NCBI GenBank assembly: GCA_964574775.1
Contig: CAZNOS010000021.1
Coordinates: 1-13,810 of the forward strand
Source of the DNA: CABMGO01 sp964574775
GTDB lineage: Archaea; Nanobdellota; Nanobdellia; Pacearchaeales; GW2011-AR1
DNA length: 13,810 bases
Direction of reading: 5' to 3'
Positions 1 through 6,507 of this stretch are shown here, piece after piece. The notes below the pieces were generated by a model. That model worked only from the letters and a program-made list of their open reading frames with translations. It was not told where the DNA came from and did not search any database. The translations under genes and the position numbers were made by a program. Position 1 is the first letter of the stretch. Every line of letters begins with the position of its first letter.

Positions 1-1264
1 AATGCTGACCAACTTTTCCTTCGTCTCCCAAATTCAAAGCAGGACCATAAACATGTAGTTCCCTAACCATTGATTCCTTATTTTTTTTCTGACTAGATGG
101 ACTGACACTTACATATGCTATTCGCAATCTCAATAATCCGAACAACAAATCGTCTTTATTCACAGCCTCAAGAAAAACTTCTTTCCCGCCAGATGCAGAA
201 TAAATCGTTTTTTTAATCTTAATATCGGAATTAACTTTCCTGGAATCCCTAAGTGCAAATCCGATTTCTCTAAATCTTATTTCATTTATTTTTATTTTAT
301 TTTCTCTAATGTAATCCTCAACTTCTTTTCTTAAATCAATTTTTAAAAGTCCAGACACCAAATAAGCCTGCGGAATTTCTCTCATAATTCTCATCACTCT
401 AACATATCTAGGAGTAAACCTCAACATCTTAACGATTAAATCAGAAGTTGTCTTTTCATCATATGGAATAAATTTCTTTTTATAATACCAATTCTCCAAT
501 CCGCTTCCCTTCACGACCTGACACGGATAAATCTTAACCTGATCTGGCTTAAATTTTGAATTAGAAAATATTTTTTTATAAACGGCCAAATCTTTTCTTG
601 GGTTACTCCCTGGCAAACCTGGCATCATATGATATCCAATCTTAAAACCAGCTTTTTTTAGTCTCGAAGTAGCATCAACAACATCTTTAACAGAATGCCC
701 CCTATTGATTACTTTATAGATTTTATCGTCGATAATTTGCACGCCAATTTCAACCCTTGTAGTCCCGAAATCAAGCATATCTCTTATTTGTTTATCCGAG
801 CAAAAATCCGGTCTAGTTTCAATACAAAGAGCAACGCATCTATGTTGAGAAGTTTCATTAATTCTTTTTGCTTCATCCAAATCCTGACTATCACAACCAT
901 TTAATGCATCGTAACACTTTTTTACAAAATCAACTTGGAAATCTCTATCAAAAGCCAAAAAAGTTCCGCCCATAATAATTAATTCAATCTTATCTGTAGG
1001 GTGTCCCATTGCTCCGAGAGATTTAAGTCTAGACTCAACCTGTTTTATTGGATCATAATTAAAACTAAGAGCCCTAAGTACAGCCGGACTTTCGGGTGTA
1101 TAACTCTGTGGAGAATTCCCAAAACTTGGACAATACAAACACGCTCCATGGTTACATTTTCTCGGTGGAATCATAACTGCAAGCGGAGCTACTCCGGAAA
1201 TAGTTCGCGTTGGTTTTTTCTGCGTACCTTTCTCGATTTCATTTTTCTTTTCAATATATTCCAT
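1..1264 (-). CDS. elp3: Elp3-family tRNA uridine-34 modification enzyme (radical SAM + GNAT), 5' part, cut by window edge
   Basis: Elp3 uses a radical SAM centre and acetyl-CoA to build the carboxymethyl-type modification on wobble uridine of tRNAs; in archaea it acts alone in the cytoplasm. The reverse-strand frame is open from the ATG at 1264 to the window edge, giving 421 residues. The radical SAM cluster motif CX4CX2C is at C37, C42 and C45, just after the family signature TISGVAPLAVM (21-31). IELIIMGGTF (93-102), CIETRPD (147-153), RVEIGVQ (170-176), NRGH (187-190), YHMMPGLPG (211-219) and RELHVYG (401-407) are all family landmarks. The frame leaves the window at GQH (419-421), just where the acetyl-CoA loop should begin. 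An in-frame TAA lies two codons upstream of the ATG, so the start is firm. Only about 16 residues precede the KPTRTISG block, against roughly 85 in yeast Elp3, so most of the N-terminal domain is missing. A TATA-like element lies 25 bp upstream. Confidence 0.95.
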   Translation of the reverse strand, partial: MEYIEKKNEIEKGTQKKPTRTISGVAPLAVMIPPRKCNHGACLYCPSFGNSPQSYTPESPAVLRALSFNYDPIKQVESRLKSLGAMGHPTDKIELIIMGGTFLAFDRDFQVDFVKKCYDALNGCDSQDLDEAKRINETSQHRCVALCIETRPDFCSDKQIRDMLDFGTTRVEIGVQIIDDKIYKVINRGHSVKDVVDATSRLKKAGFKIGYHMMPGLPGSNPRKDLAVYKKIFSNSKFKPDQVKIYPCQVVKGSGLENWYYKKKFIPYDEKTTSDLIVKMLRFTPRYVRVMRIMREIPQAYLVSGLLKIDLRKEVEDYIRENKIKINEIRFREIGFALRDSRKVNSDIKIKKTIYSASGGKEVFLEAVNKDDLLFGLLRLRIAYVSVSPSSQKKNKESMVRELHVYGPALNLGDEGKVGQH

Positions 1265-1285
1265 AAATTAGTTAATGAGAATTAG

Positions 1286-1292
1286 TTTAAAA
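1286..1292 (-). promoter_or_regulatory. TATA-like box of elp3
   Basis: The reverse strand reads TTTTAAA here, centred 25 bp before the ATG at 1264. This is the TATA-to-start distance seen before most first genes in the window, and implies a leaderless elp3 transcript. Confidence 0.55.
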
Positions 1293-1315
1293 GAGTTGAG
1301 GTAGCAAATACTTTT

Positions 1316-2155
1316 TCACTTCATTGCTTCAAAAATTATAAAAGGAGGAGATTTTCTTTCATCTTTCCAATATCCCTCTTTTTCTCTTCCCTCAATTAAA
1401 GGAGCATACACTTTTATCTTATCTATTTTAAATCCACTTTCATCTAGTAACCGCAAGTATCTTCGTTCAGAGCGCCAATAATCAGTAAGCGATGTTGTCA
1501 TTCCAGTTAACCAAGTAGTGATTGGAGCACCTTCGACTAAATTTGCAGGAATCTCCTTTCTAAAAGAATAAAAATCTTTTCCCAGACAGGAAGGATGGGG
1601 GTCGCAAACAAAGAATGGAGAACCAGGTTTTAATTTATCATTAATTTGTTGCATTATCTTTTTAATAAGACCATCATCTTTTATTGTGCATAAAACAAAA
1701 TTGACAAAGGCAGCATCAAGAGAAAATTCTTCAATAAAGGATAAATCTGCATTTTGAACTTGTCTGCATTTCACATAATTCTCAAAAAGATGATAATGTT
1801 GTCCTGGATTTTCTCCCCATTGTCTGTTTTTGGATTCAGTTTCATGAACTGCAGTTTTTGAGGAATCCACTGCTATAACACTTGTTCTGCAATCAATTAA
1901 TAGATTGGAAGTAAACTCGCCACTTCCGCAACCAAAATCTAAAACATTATTTTTATAGAACCTACTTCTGTCTGGAAAATCATCGTTTCTTTGAAAGCGA
2001 GGATGTTTATCAAGTAAATTTAATATGGTTTCAAATCCTAAAATTCTGTCTGTGATTCTATTATTTCCAACCTCTGCATAGTTGCGACTATAATCATGAT
2101 GTGTTTCGGATTCGTTCCACGTTGACTCTTCTATGTTTTCTTGATTTTTTATCAT
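1316..2155 (-). CDS. Class I SAM-dependent methyltransferase, substrate unknown
   Basis: The protein is a Rossmann-fold methyltransferase of about 279 residues. SAM-binding motif I is VLDFGCGSGEF (about 71-81), followed by the strand VIAVD, whose Asp should bind the ribose hydroxyls, and by a DAAFVNFVLCTI stretch that fits motif IV of UbiE/COQ5-type enzymes. The C-terminal half (FFVCDPHPS, then ITTWLTGMTTSLTDYWRS) looks like a substrate lid, but I cannot name a substrate. The frame extends to an ATG at 2188, but that codon sits inside the symmetric TATA element at 2187-2194. The ATG at 2155 is preferred: it lies 35 bp from the element's centre, leaving a leader of about 10 nt with AAGG before it. 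The gene is divergent from a TrmB-family regulator, which may control it. Its 3' end runs towards elp3. Fold: sure; role: unknown. Confidence 0.85.
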   Translation of the reverse strand: MIKNQENIEESTWNESETHHDYSRNYAEVGNNRITDRILGFETILNLLDKHPRFQRNDDFPDRSRFYKNNVLDFGCGSGEFTSNLLIDCRTSVIAVDSSKTAVHETESKNRQWGENPGQHYHLFENYVKCRQVQNADLSFIEEFSLDAAFVNFVLCTIKDDGLIKKIMQQINDKLKPGSPFFVCDPHPSCLGKDFYSFRKEIPANLVEGAPITTWLTGMTTSLTDYWRSERRYLRLLDESGFKIDKIKVYAPLIEGREKEGYWKDERKSPPFIIFEAMK

Positions 2156-2186
2156 TTTTATCCTTATCAAGTAGTCGCATAGAAAC

Positions 2187-2194
2187 ATTTAAAT
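2187..2194. promoter_or_regulatory. Symmetric TATA element shared by two divergent genes
   Basis: ATTTAAAT is a perfect palindrome in the short gap between the methyltransferase (leftward) and the TrmB-family gene (rightward). Since TBP binds such a sequence either way, it could drive both. It lies 21 bp before the ATG at 2212, 30 bp before the ATG at 2221, and 35 bp before the leftward ATG at 2155. It rules out 2188 as the leftward start and makes the TTG at 2200 unlikely as the rightward one. Confidence 0.5.
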
Positions 2195-2211
2195 ATTAGT
2201 TGTCACATAAT

Positions 2212-2964
2212 ATGACTACTATGGAATTATCAGAACTAATTAATTTGGGTTTTAATAAGAACGAAGCGAAAGTTTATCTTACATTAATTAGATTTGGAAA
2301 AGCAGACGCGAGAATGCTAATCAACGAAACAAAATTTCACAAAAATATTGTTTACGATAATTTAGAGAAACTTATAGACAAGGGACTCATCTCTTTTATA
2401 CAAGAAGGAAAAAAGAAAATATTTCAAATTGCTTCTTCTGCTTCTTTAAACGACTATTTCGAGGAACAGAAAAAGGAAATTGAAGAAAGACAAAAAGAGG
2501 CAGAAATTATTTCAAAAGAGATAAATAAGCTCGCTAGAAAACTACCATCCATACAAGAGGCTAAAGTTTACAGAGGAATTCAAGGAATAAGAACTTTCTA
2601 TAATCAGACACTCGAATCTGGAAAAGATTTTGTTGTATTCGGTACCCCCCAAGAATCAGTGAATGTAATGGGAGAACTTTTTTGGAAGAATTACGACGTT
2701 AAAAGGGCTTCAAAAAAAATTACAGCAAAATTAATAGTTAATCCCTCAATAAAATCCTACGGAGAAACAATAAAAAATAAATTTACAGAAGTTAGATATT
2801 TTGAGAGAGACTTTGAGCCAATGTCCGAAACTCACATTCAGGGAGACGAAGTCGGAATTATCGTCTGGACAAAAGAACCAATCCTTTTCTTAATTAAAGA
2901 TAAACTTGTTGCGGAATCTTATCTTAAGTTCTTTGAAAAAATGTGGAAACAGGCAGAAGAATAA
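2212..2964 (+). CDS. TrmB-family transcriptional regulator
   Basis: TrmB-type regulators are archaeal winged-helix proteins that bind promoters and sense sugars or other small molecules through a C-terminal domain. Here the N-terminal 75 residues match the family (ELSELINLGFNKNEAKVYLT, then a recognition-helix region ending NIVYDNLEKLIDKGLI, and a basic wing with GKKKIFQI). A charged coiled coil rich in Glu and Lys follows (about 80-110), and then a phospholipase-D-like effector domain (AKVYRGIQGIRTFYNQ, VVFGTP, and a terminal IVWTKEPILFLIKDK strand pair). The start is probably the ATG at 2212 or 2221, judged from the TATA element at 2187-2194; a TTG at 2200 is also in frame but too close to it. 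The neighbouring divergent methyltransferase and the regulator itself are the natural targets. A T-rich run just after the stop (2965-2977) could end transcription before the aIF1A promoter. The ligand cannot be told. Confidence 0.88.
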   Translation: MTTMELSELINLGFNKNEAKVYLTLIRFGKADARMLINETKFHKNIVYDNLEKLIDKGLISFIQEGKKKIFQIASSASLNDYFEEQKKEIEERQKEAEIISKEINKLARKLPSIQEAKVYRGIQGIRTFYNQTLESGKDFVVFGTPQESVNVMGELFWKNYDVKRASKKITAKLIVNPSIKSYGETIKNKFTEVRYFERDFEPMSETHIQGDEVGIIVWTKEPILFLIKDKLVAESYLKFFEKMWKQAEE

Positions 2965-2987
2965 TTTTTATTTCTTCCCAATACACT

Positions 2988-2994
2988 TTTAAAC
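2988..2994 (+). promoter_or_regulatory. TATA-like box of aIF1A
   Basis: TTTTAAA is centred 24 bp before the ATG at 3015, which supports that start and a leaderless message. Confidence 0.55.
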
Positions 2995-3014
2995 CCACTC
3001 TTCTTCTTGTAAAT

Positions 3015-3356
3015 ATGGGAAATTTTCACAGACCAAATCATAATGAAGAAGGATTCAATCCAGATGCTCCAGTAAGAGTAAAAATGCCTAGAGGTAGAGA
3101 AGTAATTGGAATTATAGCTCAAAGAGTTGGCGCTGGAAGAATGCAAATCTCATGTATGGACGGCAAAACAAGAAACTGCCGAGTCCCCGGAAGATTAAGA
3201 AGAGAACTTTGGTTAAGAGAGGGCGACGTAGTTATCGTAGAACCATGGGAATTCGACCAAGACGAAAAGGGCGACATTTTATTCAAATATTCAAAAGCAG
3301 CAATCGAAAAACTCAAAGAAATGGGTCAGCTGAAAACAAGTGATAACGAGTTCTAA
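3015..3356 (+). CDS. eif1A: Translation initiation factor aIF1A
   Basis: aIF1A binds the A site of the small ribosomal subunit and, with aIF1, promotes 48S-type initiation complex formation and start selection. The 113-residue product has the expected size and layout: a basic, flexible N-terminus (MGNFHRPNHNEEG), an S1-like OB-fold from about residue 20 to 90 (RVKMPRGREVIGIIAQ, MQISCMDGKTRNCRVPGRLRR, WLREGDVVIVEPWEFD) and a helical end with a KAAIEKLKEMGQL stretch. The frame is open further upstream to 2943, but that would overlap the TrmB-family gene and include the promoter, so the ATG at 3015 is chosen. It is a single-gene unit facing a convergent gene across a 57-bp gap. Confidence 0.95.
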   Translation: MGNFHRPNHNEEGFNPDAPVRVKMPRGREVIGIIAQRVGAGRMQISCMDGKTRNCRVPGRLRRELWLREGDVVIVEPWEFDQDEKGDILFKYSKAAIEKLKEMGQLKTSDNEF

Positions 3357-3413
3357 GAATTATAAAATGACTTCTAAATTAATTAAGAAACCAGGGAGAA
3401 TTTAATTCTAATT

Positions 3414-4715
3414 TTATCTTCGTTTACTTCTAATCCAAAAAAACGCACCAACTAATCCTACGCAAAATAAAACTCCTCCAATCCATGAGAAAGTTGAATT
3501 AGATAAATTCACGATTGTATTTCCAGTAAAATTAGAACCAACAAAAATAGAACCGCCAAGAATTCCGACTAGGGCTGTCGCACCTGAAACTTTCTGTTCG
3601 AGCGATTTATTCCGATCTTCTTCTTTAATTTGCAAACCCACCACTTTCCCAATCGATTTTAGGTAAGCTATATTTTTTCTAGATATCTGTCTCTCTTCTG
3701 GCGTATTTGCTCTATCGCATCGAGTATCATCATTATGATACTTTATCCAAGGCCCATAAGCAAAATTTGGATTCCACTGACTCAGGGGCATAAAATTATA
3801 AGAACGAACTTTTACATTTAAACCTTCCAACATAGTCGCCTTCCTAACAATATCAGTTGCAATTTGTAACGTACTTCCGGTTCTAGGTACTTCATAACGA
3901 CCACATCCATTATTATCCGAATAAGAATAATCACTCGCGGGAAATTCATCAACAACTATTACTTCACCTTCTTTAATACCGTAATCTTTTAATTTTCTTC
4001 TTATCTCTTGCGAAATATTTTCTACTAATTCAGGATTTTGCTTATCAAAATCTCTTAACTGCCTATTGTAATGAGGTTTTTTATTGTATCTTATTGGTTT
4101 TACATTTACAGTTAAAAAAACAGGTATTTTTTCATCAGGAAAAGCATTTTTGAAAGCTTCCTTAATTAAAAATGAACGATTTGCTGCAGAGGTTTGAGTA
4201 AATATTAATGCTCTTGGAGTTGGTTGATGCAAATCTTTTATACTCTCTTTAAGTCTATCTAAAAAAACAAATTGATTAAATCCCTGTTCTGCATATCTAA
4301 CTCTACTTTTGCAAGTGGTCCTCATCTCATCCAAAGGAGCATAATCCCTTAATTCTACTCTAGCCTTACTTTTATCTAAAGAAGTTAATTTATCCGCCTG
4401 TTCCTCATCTTGAGAAATAAATTCAGAATATAAATGAAATAAATGAGGCATGGTATTCTTGTCCCAAGAACAGTGTTCCCAATTTTGTTTTAATAAGGGG
4501 TCTCTTCTAGCGCGCCAAGGATCAATCAATTTATTTTTTTCATTAGTTTCATCCTCAGCATATAAAATAGCAAAAACTAATCTTCTCGCTTCCGGACTCA
4601 TATCCGCCACATTATCATAAAGAAAATCCATTCTTTCTTTCCAAGAACTCTCTTGAGTAGGATCAAACTGATTTAAAACTTTTTTAACGCTATCTAAACG
4701 CACTTTTTTTGCCAT
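3414..4715 (-). CDS. Phosphoribosyltransferase-like protein with C-terminal membrane tail
   Basis: The 433-residue protein matches no family I can name with certainty. Residues 1-150 are helical and charged, without a known motif. Residues 168-208 (RALIFTQTSAANRSFLIKEA onward) and EVIVVDE (251-257) followed by TGSTLQIATDIV (279-290) look like a type I phosphoribosyltransferase core, in which the usual VVDD-x-TGxT PRPP loop is interrupted by about 20 residues rich in Ser, Tyr, Asp and Gly. After a polar stretch the chain ends in two hydrophobic segments (about 378-393 and 411-428) separated by SNFTGNTIVNLSNS and closed by RSKRR, a membrane anchor that would leave the large domain soluble on one face. 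A GTG at 4724 is in frame, but the TATA box at 4738-4745 lies 26 bp before the ATG at 4715. This is the first of three minus-strand orphan genes. Activity is inferred, not shown. Confidence 0.8.
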   Translation of the reverse strand: MAKKVRLDSVKKVLNQFDPTQESSWKERMDFLYDNVADMSPEARRLVFAILYAEDETNEKNKLIDPWRARRDPLLKQNWEHCSWDKNTMPHLFHLYSEFISQDEEQADKLTSLDKSKARVELRDYAPLDEMRTTCKSRVRYAEQGFNQFVFLDRLKESIKDLHQPTPRALIFTQTSAANRSFLIKEAFKNAFPDEKIPVFLTVNVKPIRYNKKPHYNRQLRDFDKQNPELVENISQEIRRKLKDYGIKEGEVIVVDEFPASDYSYSDNNGCGRYEVPRTGSTLQIATDIVRKATMLEGLNVKVRSYNFMPLSQWNPNFAYGPWIKYHNDDTRCDRANTPEERQISRKNIAYLKSIGKVVGLQIKEEDRNKSLEQKVSGATALVGILGGSIFVGSNFTGNTIVNLSNSTFSWIGGVLFCVGLVGAFFWIRSKRR

Positions 4716-4737
4716 ATCATACACCGAGTGTTATAGG

Positions 4738-4745
4738 TTTTTATA
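4738..4745 (-). promoter_or_regulatory. TATA box of the phosphoribosyltransferase-like gene
   Basis: The reverse strand reads TATAAAAA, centred 26 bp before the ATG at 4715. It separates this gene from the next one upstream, so the orphan genes are not a simple operon. Confidence 0.6.
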
Positions 4746-4766
4746 CCATGCTATTTTACACGATCC

Positions 4767-5297
4767 CTATAATGGTTTAGTTACCCATTTTCCGTCAGAA
4801 AGTTTTACAACTTGTCTAGGTGGACGATAAACACTTACCTCACGATCTTCATATTCCCAGGGATTTGAAATTTTTGGACTAACTCTTCCATCTGCCAAAA
4901 GACTCTCCGCTTCCTGATCAACAATAAGACCATGCGATTTATAATGAATTGTAAAATCCCATAATTCTCTAGAAAGAGGATAATACATAGAAATATTTAC
5001 TAATTTTGAATCAGTCATCCTAGAAGCTATTTGAGGAAAGTCAGGAGAATCATCAAATTTTGGAAAATCTTCAATTAATTTTAATTCCGATCCACTAGAA
5101 GGTGATATATGAACACTCCCCGCGTACGGTCCTGATTGTTTAAACTTCCAATAACTCACATCAAGAGAACGACAATCTCTTTCTGCACCAATCCCCATCC
5201 CCTTACATTTCAAATGTTTCAAGGAAAGAAATAGTCCTACAGTTGGATCATACGAAGTTCTATATTTGTCCGCTGTAATATCTGGAACCTGATTCAT
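4767..5297 (-). CDS. Uncharacterised 176-residue protein
   Basis: I do not recognise this protein. It has no signal peptide or membrane segment. It is rich in aromatic and charged residues, with short alternating strand-like stretches (AGSVHISPSSGSELKLIEDF, KLVNISMYYPL, LWDFTIHYKSHGLIVD), which suggests a mainly beta or alpha/beta cytoplasmic domain. Its only two cysteines are at 31 and 42, in the segment LKCKGMGIGAERDCRSLDV. The ATG at 5297 is the natural start: a TATA-like TTTTTAAA is centred 25 bp upstream. It stands between the phosphoribosyltransferase-like gene and the 328-residue orphan, all on the minus strand, but each has its own promoter, so shared function is only suggested by position. 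Confidence 0.7.
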   Translation of the reverse strand: MNQVPDITADKYRTSYDPTVGLFLSLKHLKCKGMGIGAERDCRSLDVSYWKFKQSGPYAGSVHISPSSGSELKLIEDFPKFDDSPDFPQIASRMTDSKLVNISMYYPLSRELWDFTIHYKSHGLIVDQEAESLLADGRVSPKISNPWEYEDREVSVYRPPRQVVKLSDGKWVTKPL

Positions 5298-5318
5298 AAA
5301 AAATAAGACCGATACAAG

Positions 5319-5326
5319 TTTAAAAA
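5319..5326 (-). promoter_or_regulatory. TATA-like box of the 176-residue orphan gene
   Basis: The reverse strand reads TTTTTAAA, centred 25 bp before the ATG at 5297. Confidence 0.5.
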
Positions 5327-5363
5327 CAAATGTATACTTTAAAATATGTTTTTTATTACAAAC

Positions 5364-5369
5364 TATAAA
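5364..5369 (+). promoter_or_regulatory. Orphan TATA box duplicated from the Bud23-like gene promoter
   Basis: TATAAA here stands 26 bp before the ATG of the 11-codon stub at 5393, the same arrangement as TATAAA at 6499-6504 before the intact gene at 6526. If active it would transcribe the stub and run into the 3' end of the opposing gene at 5425-6411, giving antisense RNA. Confidence 0.45.
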
Positions 5370-5374
5370 AGGTA

Positions 5375-5417
5375 AAAAAACAAATTAACTCTATGGCAAG
5401 TTGGATGAAAAACAAAA
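5375..5417 (+). repeat. 43-bp direct repeat, left copy
   Basis: This stretch matches 6508-6550 at 42 of 43 bases, the one difference being T at 5401 against C at 6534. It covers the A-rich leader, the ATG and the first eight codons (MASWMKNK) of the Bud23-like methyltransferase gene. The two copies are 1133 bp apart and flank a single opposite-strand gene. Upstream, both copies keep a TATAAA box, with a 2-bp length difference between box and repeat. Confidence 0.9.
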
Positions 5418-5428
5418 TTCTAATTTAA
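5393..5428 (+). pseudogene. 5' stub of the Bud23-like methyltransferase gene
   Basis: The duplicated start reads MASWMKNK, then leaves the homologous sequence and stops after three more codons (ILI, stop TAA at 5426-5428). The stop region overlaps the last codon of the opposing gene. The stub has a promoter and a start identical to the intact gene's, but no methyltransferase domain. It is best read as the original 5' end, cut off when the 1.1-kb segment arrived, or as the remnant of a duplication. Confidence 0.6.
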
Positions 5429-6411
5429 TCCGAACCATATTTCCAAGAATAAACTCTATCGTGAACATTTGGATCTGAAAAGTACTGCAACGCTCTTCTT
5501 TGAAGCAATAGAGATACTATTGGATCCACAACGTCTTCATTTACACATTTCGACTCTCTATTTATCGAATTTATCTGTGTGGAATCCAACTCTCCACAAC
5601 TTGCATTTGTTGTTGATTTTATACCCCACTTTTTTACAAACTTATTCTGTTGTGGCAACACATCCCAAACACCATCCTCTCTTTGATATGGCTTAACATA
5701 TTTTCCTGTGAACTTCGGCATAAGTTGCATAAAGGCACATATAGTTTCATTTATCGAATTCTTATAACAAAAATTCAAATATGGAGAAGACCGCATTACA
5801 TCCTCTAATCCCCTAGCCTGCATATAACCAACCGAGTGAGCAAATTTCATTTGATAAAAGCACGATGTTTCGCTTGATACTAAATATCCTCTAAAATTTT
5901 TATTTGGAATTTCGTGAAGTATACCAGTCCATTTTGCTATACCACGAAATAAACTACCCCTAAAGCCAGAATCTAAGAATATCAGTGGCGTACCGTTCTC
6001 AACCCTATCGTTTGTAATTCCGAGAGAATTAAAATATTCTGGACCAACATCGGAACGCATATCTAAACTAGTTTTTGTAAAATGTGTTCTTTTGGCTAAT
6101 GTACTTCCAGGCGCCTGTCCCAATCCCCAGAGAGCATCATAAAGTAATTCACCATCTCTAGCCAATGGATAATAATCTGGAACATTCATCCCATCCCCGT
6201 TTAATAATCGAGTCAGTAAATTTTCTACCAACGGCAAAACCTGAGTATGAACATTGAAAATTTTATTCATAGTCTCTTGCCAAACTGGGAAACCCAGAGC
6301 CTCGGCTGCATCAATAATTTCCTGATCCGTTAAACCCAGAGCCTCTTCTGGAGACGGTCTTTTGTGTAGGGTCGAAATAACTTCCAATGCTGACTTATGC
6401 ATTCTTTCCAT
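5425..6411 (-). CDS. Uncharacterised 328-residue protein with ARDG and DSGFRGS motifs
   Basis: I cannot assign this protein to a family. A helical N-terminal region (1-75) is followed by YYPLARDGELLYDAL (80-93) and TPLIFLDSGFRGSLFRG (141-157). An RDG early and a hydrophobic strand ending in D-x-G-x-x-G-S later recall phosphate-handling alpha/beta enzymes (HAD-like or phosphoribosyltransferase-like groups), but this is a resemblance in pattern only. The C-terminal part has scattered cysteines (184, 215, 224, 272, 289) and no membrane segment. The ATG at 6411 is supported by a TATA-like ATTTAAAAAT centred 26 bp upstream; another ATG three codons on is possible. The gene is exactly enclosed by the 43-bp direct repeats and is divergent from the methyltransferase at 6526, so it looks like a single-gene cassette. 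Confidence 0.78.
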   Translation of the reverse strand: MERMHKSALEVISTLHKRPSPEEALGLTDQEIIDAAEALGFPVWQETMNKIFNVHTQVLPLVENLLTRLLNGDGMNVPDYYPLARDGELLYDALWGLGQAPGSTLAKRTHFTKTSLDMRSDVGPEYFNSLGITNDRVENGTPLIFLDSGFRGSLFRGIAKWTGILHEIPNKNFRGYLVSSETSCFYQMKFAHSVGYMQARGLEDVMRSSPYLNFCYKNSINETICAFMQLMPKFTGKYVKPYQREDGVWDVLPQQNKFVKKWGIKSTTNASCGELDSTQINSINRESKCVNEDVVDPIVSLLLQRRALQYFSDPNVHDRVYSWKYGSD

Positions 6412-6431
6412 AGAAATACTGATTTTTACTT

Positions 6432-6441
6432 ATTTTTAAAT
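6432..6441 (-). promoter_or_regulatory. TATA-like box of the 328-residue orphan gene
   Basis: The reverse strand reads ATTTAAAAAT, centred 26 bp before the ATG at 6411. Confidence 0.55.
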
Positions 6442-6456
6442 CTTTGTTTATGTTAC

Positions 6457-6468
6457 TATTATATAATA
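6457..6468. promoter_or_regulatory. 12-bp palindrome in a divergent promoter region
   Basis: TATTATATAATA is a perfect inverted repeat lying upstream of both TATA boxes (6432-6441 leftward, 6499-6504 rightward). It could be an operator or activator site for both genes. The sequence is all A and T, so chance is a real alternative. Confidence 0.25.
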
Positions 6469-6498
6469 ACAAATACAATAAGCAATATCCCAAACCCC

Positions 6499-6504
6499 TA
6501 TAAA
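6499..6504 (+). promoter_or_regulatory. TATA box of the Bud23-like methyltransferase gene
   Basis: TATAAA is centred 24 bp before the ATG at 6526. It decides the start: the open frame continues to 6397, but an upstream start would encode the promoter itself. Confidence 0.6.
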
Positions 6505-6507
6505 CCC

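Noticed and set aside
695..1285. Open plus-strand frames of 69 and 94 codons opposite elp3
   Set aside because: They are antisense to a strongly conserved gene, have no promoter at the usual distance and give protein sequences of low plausibility.
2943..3014. N-terminal extension of aIF1A starting inside the TrmB-family gene
   Set aside because: It would cover the TATA box and add residues absent from the family; the ATG at 3015 fits both promoter and protein.
3152..3343. Basic 63-codon plus-strand frame inside aIF1A
   Set aside because: It is a frame shadow of aIF1A; the Arg/Lys richness simply reflects the AGA-rich coding sequence read out of frame.
5469..5696. 75-codon plus-strand frame opposite the 328-residue orphan
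   Set aside because: No promoter or SD-like site, and the opposite strand holds a much longer frame with a well-placed TATA box.
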